DNA of 64,000 bases from Photorhabdus sp. CRCIA-P01. Its GTDB lineage: Bacteria > Pseudomonadota > Gammaproteobacteria > Enterobacterales > Enterobacteriaceae. Under the pieces are notes generated by a model. It made no database searches. It was not told where the DNA came from and was given only the letters and a program-made list of their open reading frames with translations. Position 1 is the stretch's first letter. Each line of letters opens with the position of its first letter. Position numbers and translations under genes: made by a program. The stretch is taken from assembly GCF_003545805.1 (NCBI RefSeq), contig NZ_NMQR01000017.1:27708-91707 (forward strand), given 5' to 3'. This document shows, piece after piece, positions 55,401 through 64,000 of this stretch.

Positions 55401-58400
55401 ATGTATAAATTAAATAATAAATATAGCAAAATAACATTCATACTGGCATTGGCTTACAGTATGATGCCTTATCGTGCTGATGCAGAAACACTAATAACCC
55501 CGGCTCAATCATCTAAACAGCCCGCTGAAAATAAGGCTGACCTCGGTAAAATTAACGTTTCAGCGACCAGTGAAAAAGATGAGGCAGGTTATGATGCGGT
55601 TTATGATAAAGATATTACCAATATTTACTTGGGTAAGGATTTGGTAGAACGCTATAAGGGCGCTTCACCGGCGGATGTTTTAAAAAGTGCAGTCGGTGTA
55701 TTTAGTGGTGATTCTAGAAACAGTGGCGCATTAGATCCTAATATTCGAGGTATTCAAGGACAGGGACGGGTTCCTGTTACCATTGACGGTACTGAGCAGG
55801 CAATTACCACCTGGCGTGGTTATAACGGTGCGAATAATCGTAACTATATTGACCCTAACCTGATCAGCAGCATTGAAATAGAAAAAGGTCCATCACTGAC
55901 ACGTGGAGTAAAAGGTTCGATCGGTGGGGCCGTAATGATCAAAACCTTGGATATTGATGATGTAGTACCAGTAGATGAACGATTTGGTATTAACTTGAAA
56001 TTGGAAACCAGCAGCAATGCAGTTAAGGAGCGTGTACCGCATCTGGAATTGGGACAAGATTATCGAGATATTCCTGATTTTACTGAGGGGTTTAATTATG
56101 TTGATCCTGCATTAGAAATTACGCCAAAAACTTCAAAAGATAATAAATTATTGGGCCTAAAAGATAATGCGATACGTCTGGCGCTAGGTACCCGGCAGGA
56201 ATATTTTGATTTAATGGCAGCTTATAGTTATCGCAGTAAAGGAAACTATTTTGCCGGCAAGGGTGGTGCTCATCGTTATGATGATCCCATTAGTAAAGAG
56301 GATATAGAGATCCTTGATGGTGGTACCCGGTCGTATGATCCTTATCTGCCTTTTGTGGCACGTATATATCGCCCCGGAAATGAGGTGCCTAATACCTCCA
56401 GTGAAATGGAATCTTGGTTATTTAAAAATAACTGGTACCTGGCTAATCAACAGACGATTGGGTTTGGTATCCGTGATACTAAAACGATTTACGGGGAGAT
56501 TATGCCTTCGCGGCTTGGTTGGGTGCGGGCTAAAGATAATGTTGTACCACAGTGGCCGCTGGCGAATGTACATCAGCAGGCATTTAATCTGGATTATAAG
56601 TGGAAACCTGACGGGAACAAATGGGTTGATTTTGATATGAAATTTTGGATTACCCGTACTATCAGCGATACCAATACTGCCGGGGGATATCCACGTGAAC
56701 CGCGAGAACGAGATGAAGTATGGGATGTGAATAAGGATGTGAATAATAAGCAAAGAGATCCGAATATTGATGGTCGTCTGGTAGATACTGCTTCTACCAA
56801 TGCTCATAATAACCGTTGGGGTATTGATCTCTCTAATGCTTTTGCGTTGACTCCGGATCTGGATTTAACATTGTCAGCTAATCTACAGCAGGAGCGTTTG
56901 GGTTCTCATGATGATTACGAAGCAAAGAGTTTCTCCAATTTTCGTTCACTACCAAGAAAAGGACGCCGTCAGGAAAACAATATTGCCTTTAATTTTGACT
57001 GGCGTCCTACCTCATGGTTGGCATTAAGTGCTGGCGCTAAGCGAGTCAGTTATTGGTCTAAGGATGATTTTTTAAATGAACGTTTGGCTGTCCGAGATCC
57101 TCGTTATAGTAAAAATGAAAAACTGGTTGGCCAAGGGTTGCGATATCTGAGAACTCTTAACGATAGGGAAGCTGAACTGTATAAGAAGTTTGATGAATGT
57201 TTTGAGTGTCTAACCGATGATGAATTTGACGAATATAACGATAAAAAATTTACAAGTTCAAAAACACGAGATTCAATTCTTCGCCCTATGGTTCCGGTAG
57301 ATGTGCTTTGGAAATTTAGTAATGATGGTAAGTTATATAAACAAGATAATCCCTATTTTAATGGGAAACTTGATATGAATGAGCGCGTTATTGATCCTGT
57401 GACGAATGAAGAAGTGTATAAATATGAATATAGTAATACTCAACATAATAGTAGCTATATTGACGACTCTGGAGAAATATTGAGTCATGGTGACGGTGGT
57501 TTAGTTTATAAAGAGAAAAATGAACAGGAGCGCTGGTCTAAACAACCTAAACGTAAGGATCATGCTTGGGCGCCAGTATTTTCCGCAACAGCCTATGTAA
57601 GTGATAATGCACGTATCTATACTCGCTATGCTGAGGCGGTACGTATGCCGAGTATTTTTGAAGATACCGTTGGATTTTCCTCTGCTTCCGTTGATAAACC
57701 AGTGCGTGCTTTTAAACCTGAACGTAGTAAAACTGTGGAAGTGGGTTATGTGCATGATTTAAGTCAATTGTTGGGCGCGGAGCGTAATGCGGACATTAAA
57801 TTCGCTTATTATAATACAGTTATAGAAAATATCTTTGACCGTGACAGTAACTTTATATTTACTCAACTAGATAAACAGAAATTATCCGGTTTAGAAATAC
57901 AGGGACGTTATGATAACGGTGGCTTCTTTACCCATTTTGGCCTATCTTATAATCTTAAAAATAAAGTTTGCGATAAAATGGAATCACTTATGTTAGATTT
58001 GACAAATCGATATGGTGTTCCTGAATGTATTGATGGCGGTTTTCCCGGTGGTTTTTTAAGGACAACTATTCCACCTCGTTATTCTCTTAATCTGAATATC
58101 GGTGGCCGGTTATTAGATGAAAATTTAGAAATCGGCAGTAGAGTATTATACCACAGCAGAGTGGAGAATAAGGATGAAAAATGGTTAATGAAAAAAATGC
58201 CCGGCGTTTATAAAGGGATAAATAATAATCCGATGCGCTGGAATTCGGTAATGACTGTAGATGCTTATATTAATTATCAGGTTACGCCAGATGTAGTCGT
58301 TGAATTATCTGGCACCAACTTAACCGATCGCTATTATCTGGACCCGTTAACGCGCTCCATGATGCCAGCGCCTGGGCGAACGTTTAAGCTTAGTGTCACC

Positions 58401-58412
58401 AGTCGGTTCTGA
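55401..58412 (+). CDS. TonB-dependent heme/hemophilin receptor
   Basis: 1003 residues. I chose ATG 55401 (MYKLNNKYSK, signal peptide ending ADAET); the longer frame starting at 55359 begins inside the ERIC element. After a TonB-box-like KINVSA near 51 the plug domain shows DVLKSAVGVFSGDSRNSGALDPNIRGIQGQGRV and NRNYIDPNLISSIEIEKGPS, then a large barrel with the two standard receptor motifs (EAVRMPSIFEDT, FKPERSKTVEVGY) and the C-terminal FKLSVTSRF. The length and motifs fit the heme/hemoglobin receptor class (TIGR01785/01786-like). In the Hrp locus the receptor takes heme from hemophilin. Fur control is likely through the operon. Confidence 0.88.
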   Translation: MYKLNNKYSKITFILALAYSMMPYRADAETLITPAQSSKQPAENKADLGKINVSATSEKDEAGYDAVYDKDITNIYLGKDLVERYKGASPADVLKSAVGVFSGDSRNSGALDPNIRGIQGQGRVPVTIDGTEQAITTWRGYNGANNRNYIDPNLISSIEIEKGPSLTRGVKGSIGGAVMIKTLDIDDVVPVDERFGINLKLETSSNAVKERVPHLELGQDYRDIPDFTEGFNYVDPALEITPKTSKDNKLLGLKDNAIRLALGTRQEYFDLMAAYSYRSKGNYFAGKGGAHRYDDPISKEDIEILDGGTRSYDPYLPFVARIYRPGNEVPNTSSEMESWLFKNNWYLANQQTIGFGIRDTKTIYGEIMPSRLGWVRAKDNVVPQWPLANVHQQAFNLDYKWKPDGNKWVDFDMKFWITRTISDTNTAGGYPREPRERDEVWDVNKDVNNKQRDPNIDGRLVDTASTNAHNNRWGIDLSNAFALTPDLDLTLSANLQQERLGSHDDYEAKSFSNFRSLPRKGRRQENNIAFNFDWRPTSWLALSAGAKRVSYWSKDDFLNERLAVRDPRYSKNEKLVGQGLRYLRTLNDREAELYKKFDECFECLTDDEFDEYNDKKFTSSKTRDSILRPMVPVDVLWKFSNDGKLYKQDNPYFNGKLDMNERVIDPVTNEEVYKYEYSNTQHNSSYIDDSGEILSHGDGGLVYKEKNEQERWSKQPKRKDHAWAPVFSATAYVSDNARIYTRYAEAVRMPSIFEDTVGFSSASVDKPVRAFKPERSKTVEVGYVHDLSQLLGAERNADIKFAYYNTVIENIFDRDSNFIFTQLDKQKLSGLEIQGRYDNGGFFTHFGLSYNLKNKVCDKMESLMLDLTNRYGVPECIDGGFPGGFLRTTIPPRYSLNLNIGGRLLDENLEIGSRVLYHSRVENKDEKWLMKKMPGVYKGINNNPMRWNSVMTVDAYINYQVTPDVVVELSGTNLTDRYYLDPLTRSMMPAPGRTFKLSVTSRF

Positions 58413-58496
58413 CTCTTTAAGGGAGATTCGCTGGTTGCCGTTAAAAGAGTGCTGGCAATCTCCATAGGATAACGAACGGAAAGATGGCTTGAAGTT

Positions 58497-59282
58497 ATGA
58501 TGAAAAATCGTCTTTATATTGGCTTATTTGCTTCCTTACTGTTACACGCCGGCATTATCGTGTTTATGGCGTGGCATTTACTGCGTGATGACAGTGCGAA
58601 TAATCAATCAGTGAATTCGCCAATAATCAGTATGTCAATAGAAATGGTTGCTTCGGCAGCACCGGCTGGACAGGAACAGCCTGTAGAACCGGAACCTGTT
58701 CCACCCTCGTTACCGCCAGAGATAGTGGTAGCGGAATCACCCCATGAGGCAAAAATAGTACTTAATAAGCCAGTGGATAAGCCATGGAAACAGGAACGTC
58801 CGAGGCCACCGCCAGAAAAGCATGTGGATGTTAAACCGAAGAACAAATCTCAGCCACAGAAAAAACCGGTAGAAGAGCCTCAACAAAAACAGGCAGAGCA
58901 AACGGAAGGCAACTCTCAGTTAGCAGGGAGAGATACTGCGGATTCACAAGCTGGTGCCCGTCAAGCGACGACCAGTCAACCGATGACTGGCATTGGAGCT
59001 GATGAGTTACAAAACTATCAGTCCGCTTTGCGTCGTGAAATTGAAAAACATAAACGTTATCCGCGTCGGGCTAAGAAGATGAAGCAACAAGGTATAGTTC
59101 AGGTCAGGTTTAGCTTGCTGGATAGCGGCGATCTGACGAATCATCAATTAGTGCGGAGTTCAGGCGCTGATGAATTGGATCGGGCTGCACTTACGGCTAT
59201 CCAACAGGCTCGGTCAGTAGGGCTGAAACCGGCTGGTTTGCCGAGGGAGCTTACCTTGGCAATAGAATTTAATTTGAACTGA
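58497..59282 (+). CDS. TonB-like energy transducer dedicated to the heme receptor
   Basis: 261 residues. One N-terminal membrane anchor (LYIGLFASLLLHAGIIVFMAW, about 5-25) with the His of the S-x-x-x-H motif is followed by a Pro-rich periplasmic spacer (EPEPVPPSLPPE, RPRPPPEKHVDVKPK) and a C-terminal TonB domain (YQSALRREIEKHKRYPRRAKKMKQQGIVQVRF...). Its place 85 bp after the receptor gene suggests a private TonB. It needs ExbB/ExbD from elsewhere, as none are encoded here. Confidence 0.92.
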   Translation: MMKNRLYIGLFASLLLHAGIIVFMAWHLLRDDSANNQSVNSPIISMSIEMVASAAPAGQEQPVEPEPVPPSLPPEIVVAESPHEAKIVLNKPVDKPWKQERPRPPPEKHVDVKPKNKSQPQKKPVEEPQQKQAEQTEGNSQLAGRDTADSQAGARQATTSQPMTGIGADELQNYQSALRREIEKHKRYPRRAKKMKQQGIVQVRFSLLDSGDLTNHQLVRSSGADELDRAALTAIQQARSVGLKPAGLPRELTLAIEFNLN

Positions 59283-59351
59283 AAAGGGCTTGGGCAGTGA
59301 AGATACTTTTGCTGCCTTGGTCATAATGGTGTCATGTACGTTTGGCGCAAA

Positions 59352-59813
59352 TTAGGTCGTTTCGGCGTTCAGTCGTTCAATTCGCATATGTAATAACGGA
59401 AATGGATTACCTTGACCATCAATTTCTGAGCGGTTGAAAACGCTAAATCCTTGGTGCTGATAGAAACCCACTCCTTGAATATTTTGTTCATTAACATCAA
59501 GTTCATTGATACCTAATTCGGTGATAGCAAAATTTACCAGTGCTTTGCCGATACCTTTACCACGGGAATTTGGTGAGATAAACAGCATTTCAACCCGATG
59601 CTGATCAACGCTAATAAAACCCTCAATTTCGTGTTTGCCATTTATTGCTTTATAAACAGTCAGTGCTGGTAAATAGGTATGCAGAATTAATGGACGAAGT
59701 TCATTAATATGTTTGTCAGATAAAAAGTCATGTGTTGCTCGTACCGAGGCTTCCCAAATTTCTATCAGATTATTGAAATCGGCCTTTATTGCTTGCTGAA
59801 TTCTCATATTCAT
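59352..59813 (-). CDS. yjaB: GNAT N-acetyltransferase, YjaB-like
   Basis: 153 residues, starting at 59813 or more likely the second Met at 59807, where AAGAAG is better spaced. The acetyl-CoA loop is SRGKGIGKALVNFA. The flanking signatures SVRATHDFL, VNEQNIQGVGFYQHQGFSVFNRSEIDGQGNPFPLLHM are closely those of E. coli YjaB, whose physiological substrate is not settled. Transcribed alone, convergent with the TonB gene. Confidence 0.87.
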   Translation of the reverse strand: MNMRIQQAIKADFNNLIEIWEASVRATHDFLSDKHINELRPLILHTYLPALTVYKAINGKHEIEGFISVDQHRVEMLFISPNSRGKGIGKALVNFAITELGINELDVNEQNIQGVGFYQHQGFSVFNRSEIDGQGNPFPLLHMRIERLNAETT

Positions 59814-59856
59814 TCTTCTTAATCTTTTATTTTTCTAAACTGAGATGAATTGATGC

Positions 59857-59984
59857 TATACCTAATAGATTTCGAGTTGCAGCGAGGCGGCAAGTGAACG
59901 AATCCCCAGGAGCATAGATAACTATGTGACTGGGGTGAGTGAAAGCAGCCAACAAAGCAGCCGCTTGAAAGATGAAGGGTATAT
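59857..59984 (+). repeat. ERIC-type element (subfamily B)
   Basis: About 128 bp, full-length subfamily B (starts TATACCTAATAGATTTCGAG, ends CTTGAAAGATGAAGGGTATA). It lies in the spacer between the divergent YjaB-like and esterase genes. Confidence 0.92.
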
Positions 59985-60358
59985 CACGTTTGTTGTGATG
60001 GATCGCTTCAAATATTACTCAGACTTAGCCATTATTCTTATCAGAATCTTCTTCTGTCTGTTTTGTGATCTATTTCATGAAACAAAGGAGAGAATTGAAT
60101 CAATTTGGTCTAATATTACTTTTTATAGATAGTTGAATTTTAACCAAATTGATTAATTGAACAATCAAGCAACACTAAACTTTAAAACCTAAAAAAACAA
60201 TGCGGGATTCTCTCTGTTACTAACTATAATGAGGTATTGGTTAATCAGATAGGGGATTGCGTCATATCTCATTAACGTAGTTTCTATTTGGATTGATCAT
60301 TTCAATTGAACGGCTAGTTCAATGATAAATATAAAATAACTTCTTGAGGATCATATTA
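59985..60358. other. Promoter region of the GDSL autotransporter gene
   Basis: About 375 bp without a convincing gene. It holds two inverted repeats: TCAATTTGGT (60100-60109) with ACCAAATTGA (60143-60152), and the tighter ATTGAAC-5 nt-GTTCAAT at 60305-60323. Confidence 0.4.
60305..60323. promoter_or_regulatory. Inverted repeat upstream of the esterase gene (operator candidate)
   Basis: ATTGAAC and GTTCAAT, exact 7-bp half-sites with a 5-bp spacer, 36 bp before the start codon. The size and symmetry suit a dimeric repressor; no family can be named. Confidence 0.4.
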
Positions 60359-62308
60359 ATGAAAAGGGCATTTATATTTGCACCAGGCATATTAGCACTT
60401 TTGGTAAGTGCAATTTCGAATGCACACACTTATGACCATCTATATGTTTTTGGTGATAGCTTGAGTGATGGTAGAAAAGATCATCGATACATGATAGATG
60501 GTAATACCAGTAAATTGTATAACGATCTTATCGCTCAACATTTAGGGACTGAATTGATTCCTTTCGATAAAGGTGGGACTAATTACGCAGTAGGTGGAGC
60601 GACTGCTGATCCTGATTTAAAGAAAGATAATAATACTCAAAATCAGGTGGATAATTATCTAGCAAGCCACGGTAATCGTGCTGATCCTAATGGCATGTAT
60701 GTTCACTGGGTTGGTGGTAATGATCTTAAAGCTGTCATGTTAGGGGGCGATCCGAATATTGTTAAAAATAGCGCTATGCAAGCTTCAGCACAGGTGCATA
60801 AACTTCTTGATGCGGGAGCTGGGATCGTTATTGTACCCACTGTTCCTGATCTCGGTAAAACACCAATGATTATGAAAGCTGTCGTCTCTAAAGGACTCAA
60901 GATGATCCCGACTTCTCTTACTCCTGATCAGATTGAGGAATTAAAGGATATGATTCGTGCGGGCACTAATGAATATCCAACGATAAATGAAGATACTCGC
61001 TTTCAAGTTATCCAAGGTATCTTTGAAACGCTTGCGGCTCGTGCTTCAAATGGAGATGCTAAAAAAGCGGAAGAATACAAGCGACTATTACTTGATAATT
61101 ATAACGAAACAAGCAGCAAGGCTTCAGGATTGGTTGATAATTACAATGAATTAGAAGATATCGCACTTAGCAAGAAAGCTGGCAATATTGTTCGGGTTGA
61201 TGTTAATGCACTTTTGCATGAAGTCATTGATAATCCTTTACGTTACGGTTTTTCCAATACTTTAGGCTATGCTTGTGTTCGGGATGTTGAGGCTAATTCC
61301 TGTAGTTATAATGATAGCGGTTTTGATGCTAGTAAATCCTTTTTGTTCTCCGATGATTTCCATCCGACTCCAGCCGCACAGCATATAGTCGGCCAGTACA
61401 CTATTTCAATCCTTAATGCTCCACATCAGGCTATGTCACTGACGAATACCAACAATGTGCCGGTGAAGGGGGCGCTTGCTTCTCTTGACAGCCGTTTGCA
61501 ACAGCTACGCAGCGTGGGTAATGACCAAGGTAAAATAGGCGTATTCGGTGGTTATAGTGGTAATCACAACAGTACACTGACACTGGGTAGTGACTATCAA
61601 CTCACGGATAATATCCTGTTGGGGGGAATGATCTCGCGTTATCAGGATAAGCGTTCAGTTAATCATTTCCACGCGGATGGTCGTGGTTATGTCTTCACCA
61701 CTTATGGCTTATGGCGTTACTACGATAAAGGTTGGATTAGCGGCGATCTTCACTATTTGGACATGAAATATGAGGATATTACGCGTGGTATCGTGCTTAA
61801 TGAGTGGCTGCGCAAGGAGCATGCTTCGACTACTGGTCATCAGTGGGGAGGACGCATTACCGCGGGTTGGGATATTCCGCTGACATCTGCGGTGATGACC
61901 AGCCCAATTATTCAGTACGCTTGGGATAAGAGTTATGTTAAAGGTTATCGTGAATCGGGTAATCGTAGCACGGCTATGAATTTCGGCGATCAACGTTACG
62001 ACTCTCAGGTTGGAACATTGGGCTGGCGTCTGGACACCCATTTTAGTCGTTTTAACCCTTATGCGGAAGTTCGGTTTAACCACCAGTTTGGCGAAAAACA
62101 TTATCAGATTCGTAGTGCCATTAACTCAACTCAGACATCTTTCGTTAGCAAAAGCCAAAAACAGGACACTAACTGGCGTGAATACGTTATCGGTATGAAT
62201 GCTGCTATTACAAAAGATTGGGGCGCTTTTGCGTCAATATCACGTAATGATGGTGATGTGCGGAATCACACTTATGCTTTCAGCTTAGGTGTTAATGCCA
62301 GTTTCTAA
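60359..62308 (+). CDS. GDSL esterase/lipase autotransporter
   Basis: 649 residues from ATG 60359 behind TTGAGGA (the TTG at 60344 is part of the RBS). A signal peptide (about 1-22) is followed by a GDSL passenger: S34 in VFGDSLSDGR (block I), GGTNYAVGGA, GGNDLK (block III, Asn) and DDFHPTPAAQH near residue 340 (block V, catalytic Asp/His). The C-terminal 270 residues form an autotransporter barrel (GKIGVFGGYSGNHNSTLTLGSDYQLTDNILLGGMIS..., ending FSLGVNASF). The enzyme is therefore displayed at the cell surface, as for Pseudomonas EstA. It could hydrolyse host lipids or esters. A strong terminator follows. Confidence 0.93.
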   Translation: MKRAFIFAPGILALLVSAISNAHTYDHLYVFGDSLSDGRKDHRYMIDGNTSKLYNDLIAQHLGTELIPFDKGGTNYAVGGATADPDLKKDNNTQNQVDNYLASHGNRADPNGMYVHWVGGNDLKAVMLGGDPNIVKNSAMQASAQVHKLLDAGAGIVIVPTVPDLGKTPMIMKAVVSKGLKMIPTSLTPDQIEELKDMIRAGTNEYPTINEDTRFQVIQGIFETLAARASNGDAKKAEEYKRLLLDNYNETSSKASGLVDNYNELEDIALSKKAGNIVRVDVNALLHEVIDNPLRYGFSNTLGYACVRDVEANSCSYNDSGFDASKSFLFSDDFHPTPAAQHIVGQYTISILNAPHQAMSLTNTNNVPVKGALASLDSRLQQLRSVGNDQGKIGVFGGYSGNHNSTLTLGSDYQLTDNILLGGMISRYQDKRSVNHFHADGRGYVFTTYGLWRYYDKGWISGDLHYLDMKYEDITRGIVLNEWLRKEHASTTGHQWGGRITAGWDIPLTSAVMTSPIIQYAWDKSYVKGYRESGNRSTAMNFGDQRYDSQVGTLGWRLDTHFSRFNPYAEVRFNHQFGEKHYQIRSAINSTQTSFVSKSQKQDTNWREYVIGMNAAITKDWGAFASISRNDGDVRNHTYAFSLGVNASF

Positions 62309-62385
62309 TTTCAGTTAGTTAAAAGTGGTAAGTTGATAAAACAGTAGCTCCCTGTTTGTCACAATAGTGTGGCTATTGTCGTAGT

Positions 62386-62414
62386 AATGCCCGACCACCT
62401 TGTCGGGCATTTTT
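62386..62414 (+). terminator. Intrinsic terminator of the esterase autotransporter gene
   Basis: AATGCCCGAC (62386-62395) and GTCGGGCATT (62402-62411) form a perfect 10-bp stem with a 6-nt loop, followed by TTT. A second weaker hairpin (ACAATAG...CTATTGT) lies just upstream at 62361-62379. Confidence 0.92.
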
Positions 62415-62437
62415 CATGACTAATTGATATGACTACC

Positions 62438-62893
62438 TTATAACTTAGGCTGTTTGTAAATATCCGGTCGAACAATTTGCCAGACAAAGTTTTCTTCGTT
62501 TACTGGGGAATAACCCATTTTTTCATATAGCCACGGTGCCATCGAAGTGACAAGCATAATATGACGAAGCTGTGCTATTTGGGGATGTTCCAGGCAACAT
62601 GTCATTAACCAGCGTCCTAATCCCAATCCTCGATAGTCGTCTAAAATAAAAACATCACTAAGATAACCAAAGGTTGTGAAGTCAGTCACGATACGAGCAA
62701 ATCCTATTTGCTGAGTATTTTTATACAGACCAAAGTTCAAGCTATTTTCGATCGACAACTTAACTGTCTCCTTGTCGATTCCTTCTGCCCAGATGGATTT
62801 CGTCAGAAACTGCTGTATGATCGTAATATCTAATTTATTTTTATCTGTAGTGACAACATATCCATCCTTTTCCCAACGATGCAATTTTTCCAT
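62438..62893 (-). CDS. GNAT-family N-acetyltransferase
   Basis: 151 residues from ATG 62893, chosen because AGAGGAAG lies 6 nt upstream; the frame remains open further upstream but without an RBS. The acetyl-CoA loop is DYRGLGLGRWLM, and the ending LYEKMGYSPVNEENFVWQIVRPDIY is common in small stand-alone GNAT proteins of enterobacteria. Substrate unknown. It is convergent with the esterase gene, whose terminator probably serves both. Confidence 0.85.
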   Translation of the reverse strand: MEKLHRWEKDGYVVTTDKNKLDITIIQQFLTKSIWAEGIDKETVKLSIENSLNFGLYKNTQQIGFARIVTDFTTFGYLSDVFILDDYRGLGLGRWLMTCCLEHPQIAQLRHIMLVTSMAPWLYEKMGYSPVNEENFVWQIVRPDIYKQPKL

Positions 62894-63098
62894 TCTGACT
62901 TCCTCTGAAATAAAATGATAATAATTGATTATGATGTCTCTGCACTTGAATGTGTTGCCGAGACTTTTATCATGGAAAGAATATAGCGATTTGAATGAAT
63001 AACACCATAGGGCCGTATGTTGCCTCTTCAAGTTTTCGACTATATAGACAGGCCCTACTGTACAGAGCAGGCATCCATTTCTTCAGAATTGTTTGACA

Positions 63099-63374
63099 TT
63101 AGATAGAGTTAATTTTGTCTTCCGGTATATACCATCGGAGAGAATTCTTAATGGGAGACGGAGTTACCATAACTAATCCTTTGTTAGCCAGTTTCAATAA
63201 CAGATAACGTGCTTTGTAGATAGTGAAATCACATTGTTCTGCTACATCACGCGTACTAGGCCATGATTCTGGTGGGGGAGCCGCTTGCATTTTCCGAATG
63301 GTACATAATTCGGATATGACATTGAGTACTTGATCCGTCTGGGAAGGTTGAGTCGAATCTTTCCGGTTTTCCAT
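63099..63374 (-). CDS. Small winged-helix protein (FaeA/PapI-like regulator)
   Basis: 91 residues from ATG 63374, favoured by GGAG 7 nt upstream; starts at 63419 and 63458 extend it by 15 or 28 residues. The C-terminal 60 residues read as a winged helix: VLNVISELC helix, WPSTRDVAEQCDFTIYKARYLLLKLANKGLV helix-turn-helix, and MVTPSPIKNSLRWYIPE wing. This resembles the FaeA/PapI family that controls fimbrial genes, but no fimbrial genes are nearby and the target is unknown. Confidence 0.65.
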   Translation of the reverse strand: MENRKDSTQPSQTDQVLNVISELCTIRKMQAAPPPESWPSTRDVAEQCDFTIYKARYLLLKLANKGLVMVTPSPIKNSLRWYIPEDKINSI

Positions 63375-63892
63375 ATTAACTCCAGGCTTTATTGAACCCA
63401 GTTGGATATCTTGAGTCATTCGGATAATCCAACGGTTAATTTCAACACATGAGGGCAATCCGAATGTTCTATTCAGTCATAAAGAATTGCCGGGTATATC
63501 CTGTTTTGTCAAGGTTGGTTTTTGTACGATGAAGAACGATTATATCGAAAAATTGAAATTTTAGATCTTTTAATTTGAAAAACAAATTGCATAAAGAATT
63601 TTATTCTCATATAGATATAATTTGCGACACTATAGATCGCAAATGATCGTATTGAAATGTTATCTAAGTATTTTGTTGTGAAATTATTTGAATTTGTATT
63701 TTTTGTTTTTATTAATTGAATTATTCTGTAATACTTAAAAGGTCGATAGGGTCATTGTTAATATCAGGGCAAGATCTCACAATTTTAACAAGGTTATTTG
63801 GGTTAAATAAAGACCAAAATATAACTTTTTATAGCCACTTCTCTCATTAAAACGTTAAGATCTCTCTATTCTATAAAAGCGTGATCTTAATA
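63375..63892. other. AT-rich region ahead of the transposase gene
   Basis: About 520 bp with no convincing gene. Near its right end TTAAGATC (63855-63862) and GATCTTAA (63883-63890) form an inverted repeat just before the transposase start; the left end of the insertion element is probably within the last 60 bp, but I cannot fix it. Confidence 0.45.
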
Positions 63893-64000
63893 ATGAGTAT
63901 TTTCAACTTTATCAGCAAGATAGATGACCCACGTTCTGACATCAATAAAAAACATGAATTAATGGATGTGATTTTTTTAGCTTTTTCTGCTGTGTTATGT
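63893..64000 (+). CDS. ISAs1/H-repeat-type transposase, first 36 codons (cut by window end)
   Basis: The frame from ATG 63893 runs to the window edge without a stop: it encodes FISKIDDPRSDINKKHELMD and then VIFLAFSAVLC. The pattern I-x-DPR followed by H-x-L-x-D-V-I-F-L and AVLC is the conserved start of ISAs1-family (H-repeat-associated) transposases. Whether the full element is intact cannot be seen. Confidence 0.82.
   Translation, partial: MSIFNFISKIDDPRSDINKKHELMDVIFLAFSAVLC

Noticed and set aside
59926..60132. 68-codon frame starting in the ERIC element upstream of the esterase
   Set aside because: Its first part is repeat sequence, and the rest lacks an RBS and any recognisable motif.

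Overview
The window looks like a chromosome segment of an entomopathogenic Morganellaceae bacterium, most likely Xenorhabdus (Photorhabdus is the alternative). The reasons are a giant non-ribosomal peptide synthetase (NRPS) cluster, many ~127-bp ERIC-type elements, a hemophilin / type 11 secretion (Hrp) locus of the kind described in Xenorhabdus nematophila, and a GDSL-lipase autotransporter. Base composition is AT-rich outside the NRPS genes.

Region 1 (about 1-42220) is one co-oriented biosynthetic cluster. It starts with the 3' end of a GNAT acetyltransferase gene, followed by four NRPS genes with 3+3+1+3 = 10 modules that overlap or nearly touch. Next come a free-standing docking-thioesterase-methyltransferase protein, a cyclic-peptide-type ABC exporter, an aspartyl/asparaginyl-hydroxylase-like enzyme, a VioC-like Fe(II)/2-oxoglutarate oxygenase, a lipoprotein penicillin acylase and a JMJD6-like JmjC hydroxylase. 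Specificity codes read by eye give Lys-like, Dab-like, Ala/Gly-like, Gly, Orn-like, Pro-like, His, Lys-like, Arg/Orn-like, Lys-like. A dual condensation/epimerization domain follows residues 1 and 5. This order, with the three hydroxylases, fits the odilorhabdin family of ribosome-targeting cationic decapeptides at nine of ten positions; position 3 does not fit. The proposed route is: N-acylated start on a starter-type C domain, hydroxylation of Dab, Arg and Lys, release by a thioesterase with a Cys nucleophile, export, and removal of the acyl group by the acylase. The terminal GNAT enzyme is a candidate for self-protection.

Region 2 (about 42600-48590) holds a copper-type module (DUF2946-like protein plus TonB-dependent copper receptor), a secreted GH16 glucanase on the minus strand, a MetY-like O-acetylhomoserine sulfhydrylase on the minus strand, and three ERIC-type elements, one of them a 48-bp internal-deletion form.

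Region 3 (48587-52192) contains a MATE exporter and a low-GC pair. The first protein has an LRAT/NlpC-like His...Cys motif pair fused to EF-hand-like calcium loops. It overlaps a secreted Sel1-repeat protein, which may make a toxin/partner pair.

Region 4 (52780-59282) is a heme acquisition operon: a Fur box, hemophilin HrpC, an intra-operon terminator, the Slam/T11SS outer-membrane protein HrpB, an ERIC element, a TonB-dependent receptor and a dedicated TonB.

Region 5 (59352-64000) has a YjaB-like acetyltransferase, a GDSL esterase autotransporter with a strong terminator, another GNAT enzyme, a small winged-helix protein, and the first 36 codons of an ISAs1/H-repeat transposase cut by the window edge.

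All functional calls come from motif reading without database searches.
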